Origin: Bog-756 sp963835465
Lineage (GTDB): Bacteria > Actinomycetota > Acidimicrobiia > Acidimicrobiales > RAAP-2
Length of the DNA: 64,000 nt
Reading direction: 5' to 3'
Assembly (NCBI GenBank): GCA_963835465.1
Contig: CAWIFR010000008.1
Location: forward strand, 310,001-374,000
Position numbers and translations under genes: made by a program
Shown here: positions 30,048 to 39,319 of the stretch, piece after piece
Layout of the letters: every line of letters begins with the position of its first letter
How positions within the stretch are numbered: position 1 is the stretch's first letter
The notes under the pieces: model-generated
Told to the model about the DNA's origin: nothing
The model's input: the letters and a program-made list of their open reading frames with translations, nothing else
Database searches by the model: none

Positions 30048-30719
30048 TCAGTTGGATGGCGGGGCGGTGGTCTGGCTGTTGGCCCCCGTCGACAGGAACA
30101 CCGGGGACACCACGAGGGTCCCACCGCCACACGGGCCGAGGGCGGCGGCCATGACCAGGTGGTCGAAGGCGTTGGGCGGCGTGACCTCGAGGGACGACGA
30201 GGTCGGACAGGAGGTCTCGGCGCCCACGGGCACGTCGGAGTAGCCGATGTTGAAGTAGGCGGACTGTCCCGGGGCCAGGGTCACCGTGGTCGGGGCCATG
30301 GCCGTGAAGCTGTAACTCCCCTTGCGCACGACCTGGGTCGGCAGGGTGGACCCCGAGGCCGACAGCATCTGCAGGCCGGGATAGCCCCCCAACGTGCACG
30401 GGACCGTCCCGGTGCTCTTCAGGGCCACGGTGGTCTCGATGGTGCCGGCCGCGCCGCTGCTCCCGGCCACCGAGCCGGTGAGGGCCGTCGTGGCGCACCG
30501 GGCCGGGCCGGGCACCGCGGTGGTCGTGGTGCCCTTCCCAGCAGTGGTGGTCGTTGAGGCGACCGACGAGGTCGTCGGGCCGCTGGTCGAGGCCGACCCC
30601 CGCGTGGTCGACGGGGCCGAGGCGTTGGAGGAGCACGCGCCGAGCAACGCCCCGGCGGCCACCACGGCCAGGACGGCGGTGCGTGGGTTGGGTCTCCTGG
30701 ACTGCGACCGTCTGCTCAT
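30048..30719 (-). CDS. Lipoprotein with DUF4232 domain
   Basis: 223 aa. ATG at 30719 has GGAGGT at ideal distance. Signal peptide with lipobox LLGACSS, then a Ser/Thr-rich spacer of about 50 residues that would hold the domain away from the membrane. From about residue 75 the DUF4232 pattern follows: CATTALTGSVAGSSGAAGTI, VPCTLGGYPGLQML, APGQSAYFNIGYSDVP. DUF4232 is a beta-sandwich found in many actinobacterial surface proteins without known activity. Convergent with the AcuI-like gene. Confidence 0.85.
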   Translation of the reverse strand: MSRRSQSRRPNPRTAVLAVVAAGALLGACSSNASAPSTTRGSASTSGPTTSSVASTTTTAGKGTTTTAVPGPARCATTALTGSVAGSSGAAGTIETTVALKSTGTVPCTLGGYPGLQMLSASGSTLPTQVVRKGSYSFTAMAPTTVTLAPGQSAYFNIGYSDVPVGAETSCPTSSSLEVTPPNAFDHLVMAAALGPCGGGTLVVSPVFLSTGANSQTTAPPSN

Positions 30720-30857
30720 GGTCCGACCTCCACTGGCCCGGGGGTCACCGCGGTCCGGGCCACACCGGCCCGGACCGGCCCGTTCACGCCGCCAGTATGG
30801 CGCCGCTCGGCGCCCAGCTCCGGGACCCACCCCCGGGGCGGGCCGGAGGGTCCCCGG

Positions 30858-31379
30858 CTAGGAGGAGAAGTCCTCGGGCCGGATGGAGTCGAGGAAGGTC
30901 CGGAACTCGCCCACCAGCTCGTCGGGGTTGGAGCCGGCGGCGGCGTCGTCCTCCTCCTCGTCCTCCTCCTCGTCGACGGCCAGCATGATCCCCTCGCTGT
31001 CCATCAGGTCGTCGGCGACGAACAGCGGCGCACCCGTGCGCACGGCCACGGCCACCGCGTCGGAGGGCCGGGACGACACCGGGATCTCCTGGTCGCCGTG
31101 CCGGAGCACGATCTCGGCGTAGTAGGTGGCCGTCTTCAGCTCGGTGATGACCACCCGCACCACATCGGCACCGAGCGCGTCGAGCAGGTCCCGGATCAGA
31201 TCGTGGGTCATCGGGCGGGGCGTGTCCATCCCCTGGAGGGCGAAGGCGATGGCCGTGGCCTCGGGGGCGCCGATGAAGATGGGCAGGGTCCGGCCCAGGC
31301 CCTCGGACTCTTGCAGGAGCAGTACGGGCGTGTTCGACTGCAGGTCCACACGCACCGCCCGAAGCCGGACTTCGACCAT
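30858..31379 (-). CDS. DUF151 / bifunctional nuclease-family protein
   Basis: 173 aa. The domain (residues 1-130) reads VLLLQESEGLGRTLPIFIGAPEATAIA, RPMTHDLIRDLL and SRPSDAVAVAVRTGAPLFV. Plant and some bacterial members show RNase and DNase activity; the role in Actinobacteria is unclear. The tail has an acidic run (VDEEEDEEEDDAA). The order DUF151-ftsR-garA-gcvH is the same as Rv1829-Rv1828-Rv1827-Rv1826 in Mycobacterium tuberculosis. TAAGTT lies 7 nt before the ATG. Confidence 0.92.
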   Translation of the reverse strand: MVEVRLRAVRVDLQSNTPVLLLQESEGLGRTLPIFIGAPEATAIAFALQGMDTPRPMTHDLIRDLLDALGADVVRVVITELKTATYYAEIVLRHGDQEIPVSSRPSDAVAVAVRTGAPLFVADDLMDSEGIMLAVDEEEDEEEDDAAAGSNPDELVGEFRTFLDSIRPEDFSS

Positions 31380-31459
31380 GGCGCCAAACTTACTCGCCGC
31401 CGAACCAAAGTGCGATCGGCGCAGGTCCCGGCGGTGGCGGCTCCCGACCGGTCCGCCGG

Positions 31460-32794
31460 TCAGCCGTTGAGCAGGTTGCCGAGGGCGGTGCGCAGGAGCG
31501 AGCCCCGGAGCTGCTGGCCCAGCTGGGTGAGCTCCTCGGCCGTCTCCTGGGCCCGGGCCCGGGCCTCCGGGTTGCGCTGGCGCACCAGGGGCAGAACCAC
31601 CTGTTCCACGAACCCCGCCTCGCGCTCAGCGGCGTTCTTGTAGAGGCGAAGGTGACGCGGCTCGATCCCGAACCGGGTGAGGCCGGCCGTCGCCGTGGCC
31701 ACCGTCAGGGCCTCCTGGTCGAAGTACTCGACGCCGGCCACCGAGGTGGCCACCAGCAGGCCGTACTCCTGCAGCTCCCGCACGACCGCCAGGTCGAGTC
31801 CGGAGGCCTTGGCCAGCTCCTCGGCCGACAGGCTGACCCCACCCGACGTCGACCCGGTCGACTTCGCGGCGGGCGGCGGCGGGACCGGGGGTGACGACGG
31901 GCCCGACGCGCCGGTCGCCGGAGGCTTCTCTGCACCCTTGGGGGCCCGGGCCGGCTCGCCCGACTCCGTCCGTGCCGCGGCCGGACGGTTCCTCCGGGCC
32001 GCCGAGGCGGTGGCGGCGGTGGCCGGCGGTGCCGCACCGGTGGTGGACGGGGCGGTGGGGTCGGACCCGGCGGGGTGCACCACATCGACCGTGGAGGCCG
32101 GGGCGGCCGGTGGCCCCGGCGTCGGGGCGGCGACGGTGTCGTCGACCAGCTCCAGCACCGGCGTCCGGTCGGCGCCGCGGCGGTGGGTGGTCGGGGTCGG
32201 CCGGGACGGGGCCCGGGAGGTCGGTGCGGCCGGACGGTCCGACGTCGGTGGGTCCGACGTCGGTGGGGTGGCCTCGGGTCCGGCGTCGCTCAGGCCCGGG
32301 AGCAGCGGGCCCTCACCGACCAGGGACAGCGGTGCCTCCCCGGCGGGATGGGCGGAGGCCGGGGCGGCGCGGCTCTCCGACTCGGCACCCACCCGTTGGC
32401 CGACCAGGACCGGGTCACCGACCCGGCCGTCCTCGGTCGGGAAGGAGCCGTTCTTGTCCCCCTCACCGGCGGCGGCGTGGGTGGGGACGGGCGCTGACCC
32501 GGGTCGGGTCGGCGTGGTGGCCGACCCGGCACCCACCTCGGCCTCGGCGGACCCGTCATCCAGGCGGTCCTTGATCACCTTCAGGGGGAGGAAGTGCTCC
32601 CGCTGCTGGCGGAGCACCCACCGCAGCCGCTCGACGTCGTGCTCGTAGAACTTGCGGTAGCCCGAGGGCGTGCGCTCCGGATTGACCAGACCCTGGCTCT
32701 CCAGGAACCGGATCTTGGAGATGGTGATGTCGGGGAACTCCTGGCGGAGCAGGGTCAGGACGTCGCCGATGGACAGATACGACCGGGCGCTCAT
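31460..32794 (-). CDS. ftsR: MerR-family regulator, FtsR (Rv1828) homologue with long disordered insert
   Basis: 444 aa, against about 250 in M. tuberculosis. Residues 1-80 are the MerR winged helix (YLSIGDVLTLLRQEFPDITI, SKIRFLESQGLVNPERTPSGY). Residues about 325-444 are the conserved C-terminal domain (LSAEELAKASGLDLAVVRELQEYGL, ATATAGLTRFGIEPRHLRLY). Between them lie about 240 residues of Pro/Ala/Thr/Ser-rich low-complexity sequence without predicted fold. FtsR activates ftsZ transcription in Corynebacterium; Rv1828 binds DNA as a dimer. The gene lies between DUF151 and garA. Confidence 0.88.
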   Translation of the reverse strand: MSARSYLSIGDVLTLLRQEFPDITISKIRFLESQGLVNPERTPSGYRKFYEHDVERLRWVLRQQREHFLPLKVIKDRLDDGSAEAEVGAGSATTPTRPGSAPVPTHAAAGEGDKNGSFPTEDGRVGDPVLVGQRVGAESESRAAPASAHPAGEAPLSLVGEGPLLPGLSDAGPEATPPTSDPPTSDRPAAPTSRAPSRPTPTTHRRGADRTPVLELVDDTVAAPTPGPPAAPASTVDVVHPAGSDPTAPSTTGAAPPATAATASAARRNRPAAARTESGEPARAPKGAEKPPATGASGPSSPPVPPPPAAKSTGSTSGGVSLSAEELAKASGLDLAVVRELQEYGLLVATSVAGVEYFDQEALTVATATAGLTRFGIEPRHLRLYKNAAEREAGFVEQVVLPLVRQRNPEARARAQETAEELTQLGQQLRGSLLRTALGNLLNG

Positions 32795-32825
32795 GGACCG
32801 CCACCGGGCCGGCTGTGGGCCGCCC

Positions 32826-33326
32826 TCATTCGCCGCCGGCCAGGAGGTAGAGCAATTTGAATTTGCCGATCTGGACCTCGTCCCCGCTCGACAGCCGGGC
32901 CTCTTCGATCCTGGCCCGGTTCACATAGGTGCCGTTGAGCGAGCCCACGTCCCGCACCGTCGTCTTCTGGTCCCTGGTCACGAACTCGGCGTGCCGCCGG
33001 GACACGGTGATGTCGTCTAAGAAGATGTCGCTCTCGGGATGGCGCCCGGCCTGGATGATCGGCGCGTCCAACGGGAACCGCACCGAGTCGTCCGAGCCCC
33101 GCTTGACCACCAGCATCCCCACGCCGCGGGGCAGCTCCAGCAGGCCCACGTGGGCGTCGACGTCGGCGGTCTCGCCCAGCTCCTCGACCGGGCCCACCGA
33201 GACCGAGGTGTCGGGGGCCGACGTCATCAGGGACGTGCCGCACGAGGAGCAGAAGTTGACCCCCGTCGGATTGCGGTGACCGCAACTGGGACAGAACACG
33301 CCTTCCACGGTACTCGCTCTCACCAC
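32826..33326 (-). CDS. garA: FHA-domain regulator, GarA/OdhI homologue with N-terminal zinc ribbon
   Basis: About 166 aa from GTG at 33326 (two further GTG codons follow closely, so the start is uncertain). Residues about 11-32 form a double-Cys zinc ribbon (CPSCGHRNPTGVNFCSSCG), absent from the mycobacterial protein. Thr in PDTSVSV aligns with the kinase-phosphorylated ETTS motif. The FHA domain (about 70-160) has AGRHPESDIFLDD, TVSRRHAEF and VGSLNGTYVNR, with all phosphothreonine contacts. GarA/OdhI switches 2-oxoglutarate dehydrogenase, glutamate dehydrogenase and glutamate synthase according to Ser/Thr-kinase signalling; gltBD and korAB are in the same window. Confidence 0.9.
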   Translation of the reverse strand: MVRASTVEGVFCPSCGHRNPTGVNFCSSCGTSLMTSAPDTSVSVGPVEELGETADVDAHVGLLELPRGVGMLVVKRGSDDSVRFPLDAPIIQAGRHPESDIFLDDITVSRRHAEFVTRDQKTTVRDVGSLNGTYVNRARIEEARLSSGDEVQIGKFKLLYLLAGGE

Positions 33327-33362
33327 TCCGCTCTCTAGGCTCGTCCCGGGTGTCGATGACCG

Positions 33363-33743
33363 TCAACCGGCGGTCAGCTGCCGGTAGCCGTCGGCGTCGA
33401 GCAGTGCCTCCACCGCCGACGCGTCCGAAGGCACGATCTCACAGATCCAACCCTCACCGTAAGGGTCAGCGTTGAGGATCTCGGGGGCGTCGCTCAGCGA
33501 GGCGTTGACCGCCACCACCTGACCGGCCACCGGGGCGTAGATCTCCGACACCGACTTGGTCGACTCCACCTCCCCCAACAGCCCACCCGCCTCGACCGCC
33601 GCGCCCTCGGCGGGAAGGTCCACGAACACCACGTCGCCCAACGCGTCCTGCGCGAAGTCGGTGATCCCCACCCGGACGCGATCGCCGTCGCTGCGGGCCC
33701 ACTCGTGGTCGCTGGAGTAACGCAGTTCGTCGGGAACGTTCAT
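33363..33743 (-). CDS. gcvH: Glycine cleavage system H protein
   Basis: 126 aa. ATG at 33743; TATCGT lies 8 nt upstream. The lipoylation motif GEVESTKSVSEIYAP places the lipoyl-lysine at Lys63. GITDFAQDALGDVVFVDLP and NADPYGEGWICEI are family signatures. It shuttles the aminomethyl group between GcvP, GcvT and the lipoamide dehydrogenase; none of these partners is nearby. Its place next to garA is conserved in mycobacteria. Confidence 0.96.
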   Translation of the reverse strand: MNVPDELRYSSDHEWARSDGDRVRVGITDFAQDALGDVVFVDLPAEGAAVEAGGLLGEVESTKSVSEIYAPVAGQVVAVNASLSDAPEILNADPYGEGWICEIVPSDASAVEALLDADGYRQLTAG

Positions 33744-33814
33744 ACGTGCGGACGATACCCGACGGGACCGCATCTCGCCGAGGCGAAGTTCAAGGTGACC
33801 TCGAGGGTCGCCGG

Positions 33815-36302
33815 TCAGCGCAGCAGCTGCTCGAGTCGCACGGCGTACTCGTTCGCCCGCGCCTCGGCCTGGGCGTCGTTGGCCGCCTCGGCCCACACGT
33901 GGGTCAGCGGCTCCTCGGGATCGGGCAGGACGAGGGCCCACCCGTCGTCCTCGATGACCTTGACCCCGTCGACTAGGACCAGCTCCCGGTCGACCGACCG
34001 CTCCACCAATGTGCGCATGACCATCCCCTTCTGATCCCAGGGGGTGTGCACCTCCTGGTGGGCGATGTGCACGGTGGGGAGCCCGGCCACCAGCTCGGAC
34101 AGCTTCCGTCCCGAGGCGGTGAGCAGGGCCAGCAGGTTGACCAGGGTGGCGGCGGCGTCGTAGGCGGGCAGGAAGGCCGGGAAGATGAACCCGCCGGTCT
34201 GGCTGGCGGCCAGGGTCACCCGCTCGGTGCGGGCCACCTCCATGAGGTGGGAGGCCGACAGCTTGGTCCACACGATCTCGGCCCCGGCCTTCTGGCAGAT
34301 CTCCTCGGCCACCACGCTGGCCGCCACCGGCAGGGCCACCCGGGTCGAGGGGTTGGCCTCGGTGACGAGGGTCAGCAGCACGAGCAGGGCCTCGTCGTCG
34401 GTGAGCGGGTGACCCAGGTCGTCCACGATGGCCACATGCTCGCCCCCCGGGTCGAGCACCGCCCCGAGGTGGGCTCCCGAGGCCCGCACCAGCTCCGACA
34501 CCCTCGCCGCGCTGGCCTGGCGATCGAAGGTCAGCACACCGGCGGTGTTGGCGTAGGGGTTGACCACCAGCACCTCGGCCTCCAGCTTGGCCAACAGGTT
34601 GGGCATCACGAAGCTGGAGGTGCCGAACGAGTAGTCGAGCACCAGCTTCAGGTCGGCCTGGCGCGGCATTGGACAGGTCGACCGAGTCGATGAGGGCGGC
34701 GGTGTAGTGCTCGAGCGAGCGCGGCGGGAAGTCGATGTCGCCGATCTCCCGGGCCAGCACCCGGCGGAAGTCCTCCCGGTGGTAGAGGCGCTCGATCTTG
34801 CGCTGGGTGGCCTCGTCGACGTCGATGCCCTCCTTGTCGAAGAAGCGCAGCACGACCGACTGGGGGTCGTCGGGGGCCAGGCGGACGGTGACGCCGGCCA
34901 TGGAGTCCGAGGAGGTGACCTGGAAGCGGGTGACCGGCACGGTGGCCGCCTCGAGGTCGTCGACGTTGATCCCGGCGGCGTTGCAGCCGACCATGATGGC
35001 CCGCTTCAGCACCCGGGCGGCCCGGCTGGTGTCCCGGGAGGTGGTCACCGTCGAGCCCTTCTCGAAGGTCGAGGCCCAGGCCATGGACAGGCGGACGGCC
35101 AGCTCGGGGCTGATGTCGACGTTGGCCAGCCCCTGGACGCCCTCCCGGCCGAACAGCGAGCGGGCGCCCATCGACTCCCAGACGATGGAGGAGTTGACCG
35201 TGGCCCCGGCCTCCACGGTCTTGAACGGGTAGACCTTGACCCCGGCCTTCAGCTCGGCGTGGGCCCCGACGAAGCACTGGTCGCCGAGGACCACGCCCTC
35301 CTCGCACCGCACCCCCTGGCGGAGGTCGGATCCCCGGCCCAGCACACTGCCGTCGATGCGCACGCCCGAGCCCAGGTAGGTGTTGTCGTGGACCACCGAG
35401 CGCTGGAGGACGGCATTGTCCCCGATGCGGACGTTGCGGCCCAGGGTGCAGTACTGGCCGAGCCGGGCCCCCGGCCCGATCACGCAGTTGTCGCCGATGA
35501 CCGCCGGGCCGTCGATGACCACGCTGGGATCGATCTCGGCCCCCTTGCCCAGCCACACCCGCGGGCGGAGCTCGAAGCCCTTGATGTCCACCTGGACCTT
35601 CTGGTCGAGGATGTCCTGATGGGACTGGAGGTAGGCCTCGAGGGTGCCCACGTCCTCCCAGTAGCCGTCGGCCACGTAGCCGTAGAGCGACTTCCCGGCG
35701 GCCAGGGCCTCGGGGAAGGACTCGCCCGAGAAGTCGACCGCCTGGCCCTCGGGGATGAAGTCGAAGATCTCGGGCTCGAGCACGTAGATGCCGGTGTTGA
35801 TGGTGTCGCTGAACACCTGGCCCCAGGTGGGCTTCTCCAAGAAGCGCTCGATGGACCCGTCCTCGTTGGTGATCACGATCCCGAACTCGAGGGGATTGTC
35901 CACCGCCTTCAGCGCCAGGGTGGCCAGGCCCCCGCGCCGGTCGTGGAAGTCGACCACCTGGGTGAGGTCGATGTCGGTGAGGACGTCGCCCGAGATGACC
36001 AGGAAGCGCTCGTCCAGCTCGTCGCGGGCGTTGCGCACCGACCCGGCGGTGCCGAGGGGCGTGGACTCGGTGGCGTACACCATGCGGACCCCGAACTCGG
36101 AGCCGTCGCCGAAGTAGGTGCGGATGGCGTTGGCCATGAAGGCCACCGTGACCACGATGTCCTCGAACCCGTGCTGGCGGAGCAGGTTCACCACGTGCTC
36201 CATCATCGGGATGTTGGCCATGGGCAGCATCGGCTTGGGCTGGTTGGAGGTCAGCGGCCGGAGCCTGGTGCCCTCGCCGCCCGCCATGATCACGGCCTTC
36301 AT
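33815..36302 (-). CDS. Fused mannose-1-phosphate guanylyltransferase / phosphomannomutase-like protein, one frameshift
   Basis: About 829 aa after repair. ATG at 36302 overlaps the pgsA stop (ATGA). Residues 1-240 are a nucleotidyltransferase (MKAVIMAGGEGTRLRPLT, VISGDVLTDIDL). Residues about 250-370 are left-handed beta-helix repeats (VIGDNCVIGPGARLGQYCTL). The rest is a phosphohexomutase fold, although the catalytic serine loop reads STVTTSRDTSRAARVLKRA, without the usual TxSHNP. The frame slips near 34668 and resumes at MPRQADLKLVLDYSFGTSS. It likely makes GDP-mannose or another NDP-hexose for envelope glycans. The mutase half may be regulatory if the altered serine loop is inactive. Confidence 0.82.
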
Positions 36303-37064
36303 GACGCCGAACCCCCCGCCGCCGTGGTGGCCGACTCGGCCCGGGCCCGTCGCCCGTCGGCCAGTGCCCTGCGGGCCACCGGGATGTAGGAGGCCGCCGC
36401 CATCCAGGCCAGGGCCAGTCCGATGATCCCGGTGATCCAGGCGATGACGTGGATGGGGCCCTGCCAGGCCGCGGTGCCGTAGCTGAGCAGGAAGGCCGGG
36501 TAGGAGAACATGAGGGCGAAGGTACCGGCTTTGCCGATCCACAACACGTCGATCCGGGCCGCCCCCAGTGAGGCCAGCAGCGAGCACGGCGGCCGACACC
36601 ACCACCTCGCGGGCCAGCGTGGCCACCCCGAACCACACCGGCACCGCACCGTGCACGGTGATGGCGATCACCGCGGTGACCACCAGCACCCGGTCGGCCA
36701 CCGGGTCGAGGACCTTGCCCACCGTCGACACCTGGTGGTAGCGCCGGGCCACGAAGCCATCGATCCAGTCGGTGGAGCCGAGGGCCCCGAGCAGGATGGC
36801 CGCGGCCGTCTGCCGGTCGGCGCCGAACAGCAGCCAGAGGAAGAGGGGGATGCAGGCCAGGCGGACCAGGGTGATGGCGTTGGGCACGGTCAGGATCCGG
36901 TCGGCACCCTCCTCCCCGGCCGCGGCGGAGGAGGCGGCAGCGCCGGAATCGGTCACGGGGTGGGTCCCGACGGGGACGGCCTGGACCCCGGCCGGCCCCG
37001 ATGTCGCTCCCCTGGTCGCCGAGTCACCGATCGAACTCCCCCTGGTCTGCTCACCGACGCCCTT
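36299..37064 (-). CDS. pgsA: CDP-alcohol phosphatidyltransferase (phosphatidylglycerophosphate synthase-like), one frameshift
   Basis: GTG at 37064 (VKGVGEQTRG) is a likely start; a non-conserved region of about 50 residues precedes the enzyme. The signature is complete: STDWIDGFVARRYHQVSTVGK followed by LDPVADR, the D-x2-D-G-x2-A-R...D-x3-D metal and CDP site. Five or six hydrophobic helices follow. An extra base near 36582 breaks the frame inside LAREVVVSAAVL; it resumes as LLASLGAARIDVLWIGKAGT and ends at 36299. It forms phosphatidylglycerol phosphate or a similar lipid. An essential function argues that the frameshift is an assembly error. Confidence 0.83.
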
Positions 37065-37255
37065 CACACCGTCGAGTCTACGAGCAGGGCCGGGGATCGC
37101 CGAACACCGCCCCCCGGCGGGCCCGGTCGGGCCGCCGGTCGAGGCGCCGGCCGTTCTCTCCAAGTGTCCCGGTGGGCGGCAGGAGGGTGGGCGGGCGGAG
37201 GCGCCGGGGTCCGGGTGCGCCCCCCCACCCCGATGAGCAGGGCAAACTGGTAGGG

Positions 37256-37997
37256 ATGGACCACGTCAGTCGCGTCGACAAGATCATCGGGGTCGCCTTG
37301 CTGGCCCTCCTCGTGGGGCTGTTCGGACTCGGCCTGGCCCGCAGGCCGAGTCCGGTCACCTCGGCGCCCGTGGCCACCACCGGGTCGGGAGCGGCCGCGG
37401 CGGCCACGATCCGTGGGGCGGGGCCGCCGACCTCGACCGCCCCACCGGCCACGACCACCTCGAGCACTGCGCCGTCCCCGACCACCACCACCACCACCAC
37501 CGTGGCGCCCACCACCACCACCGTGGCGCCGGTGTCCGGGCCGGTCACCGCCGTCGGCGACTCGATCATGATCGACATCCAGCCCTACCTGCAGGCGGAC
37601 GTCCCCGGCGTGACGGTGGACGGGGTGGTCAGCCGGCAGTTCGAGACGGGGATCGGTGTGGTCCAGGCCGATCGGGCGGCCGGGACGCTCGGCTCGGTGC
37701 TGGTGGTCGAGCTCGGGACCAACGGGTCGGTCACCGCCTCGGATGTCGACGCCATGATGCAGGCGGCGTCCGGGGTCAGAGCGGGTGGTGTTCGTGAACG
37801 TCAACGTGCCCCGGGCGTGGGAGGCCCCCGACAACGCCGTCCTGGCCGCCGGGGTGGCCCGCTACCCGGGGGTGGCGGTGCTGGCCGACTGGAACGCCCT
37901 GTCGACCCCGCACCCCGAGTGGTTCACCCCCGACCAGGTCCACCTCCAGCCGGCCGGGGCCCAGGCGCTCGCCGCGCTGGTGGCCCAGTACGCCTGA
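37256..37997 (+). CDS. Membrane-anchored SGNH-hydrolase-like protein, one frameshift
   Basis: ATG at 37256 with GGTAGGG upstream. One N-terminal hydrophobic segment (IIGVALLALLVGLFGLGLA) is followed by a Thr/Pro-rich stalk of about 60 residues with long TTTT runs. The domain starts VTAVGDSIMID (catalytic Ser of block I), has VLVVELGTNGSV (block III Asn) and ends PDQVHLQPAGAQALA (block V Asp-x2-His). An extra base near 37779 shifts the frame; FVNVNVPRAWEAPDNAVL follows directly. Product about 246 aa. This resembles the extracytoplasmic SGNH domain fused to acyltransferase-3 proteins, which O-acylate or deacylate envelope sugars. Confidence 0.75.
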
Positions 37998-38049
37998 CGC
38001 GGCACGGAGAAGGGTCCGTCGACCACTCGGCGTGTGCTACGCAAGGGCC

Positions 38050-39238
38050 ATGCCGAGATTCGAACCGTTCACCGGTCTCCGGTACGACACCTCCCGGGTC
38101 GATCTGTCCATGGTCGATCTGCCCTCCCTACGACGTCATCGGACCCGCGGAGCGGGCCCGGCTGGTCTCCCGGCACAGCGCCAACGCCGTCCGGGTGGAG
38201 CTGCCCGAGCCCGACCACCGGGCCGGCCTCAACCGCTACGACAGCTCGGCCAACCAGCTGCTGCGGTGGCAGGACGAGGGCATCCTGATCGAGGAGGCCA
38301 TCCCGTGCCTCTACGGCTACCGCATGGTCTCGCCGGGCGGGCACGCCACCAACGGGATCATCGGCGCCCTCGGGATCGACGACGAGAGCGCGGCCGGCAT
38401 CTTCCCCCACGAGCAGACCCTGCCCAAGGCCAAGAGCGACCGCCTCGACCTGCTCGCCGCCACCCGGGCCAACCTCTCGCCCATCTGGGGGCTCTCCCTC
38501 ACCGCCGGGCTCAGCGAGGTCTTCGCCCCGCAGGCCGCACCCCGCGCCGAGGCGGTGGCCGGCGACGGCGTGACCCACCAGCTGTGGGTGATCGACGACC
38601 CCGGCACCATCCGGGCCGTGGAGGACGCCGTCGAGGCCTCGGCGGTGGTCCTGGCCGACGGCCACCACCGCTACGAGACGGCCCGCACCTACCGGGAGGG
38701 ACGACTCGACGACCCCGGAGCCGACCTGGTGATGGCCCTCGTCGTGGAACTGAGCCCCGAGCAGCTCGAGGTGGGCCCCATCCACCGGGCCCTCTCCGGG
38801 CTCCCCGACGGCCTCGACCTGGTCGACGTCTGCTCGTCGTGGTTCGACCTCACCCGGGTGGGCGACTTCGACGACCGCTCGACCAGCGCCCTCGGCCAGT
38901 CGGGCGCCCTGGCCCTGCTGATGCCCTCGGGCACGTGGCTCCTGTCTCCCAAGGACGGGACCGCGGAGGCGGCCGGCTCCGACCTCGACTCCTCGATGGT
39001 GGCCCTGGTCATCGCCGAGCTCCCCGATCACGAGCTCGAGTACCTCAACTCGTGGCAGGAGGGCGTCCGGGCCATCGTCGACGACAAGTCCCAGGCCGTG
39101 CTGCTGCTGCGGCCGGTGTCGGTCGAGCAGATCGCCGAGTGCGCCAACGCCGGGAAGCGCATGCCCCCCAAGAGCACCTACTTCCACCCCAAGCCGGCCA
39201 CCGGCATGGTGTTCCGGCCCCTCGACCCGATCGGCTGA
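38050..39238 (+). CDS. DUF1015 family protein, one frameshift
   Basis: About 395 aa after repair. ATG at 38050 (MPRFEPFTGLRYDTSRVDLS). An extra T at 38125 breaks VDLPPYDVI, one of the family's most conserved strings; the rest runs to TGA at 39236-39238. Further family strings are LNRYDSSANQLLRWQDEGIL, ADGHHRYETARTYREG, and MPPKSTYFHPKPATGMVFRPL at the C-terminus. DUF1015 proteins occur beside serine or phosphoglycerate metabolism genes in many bacteria, but their activity is unknown; the HHRYETA motif suggests a nuclease-like or metal-binding site. Confidence 0.88.
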
Positions 39239-39319
39239 CCGGCACCGGGCTGACCCCGTATGGCCGGGTCCAGGCAGTAGCCTTGGTGCCCGATCCGATC
39301 CGAGAACGGGTGAGCCCGA

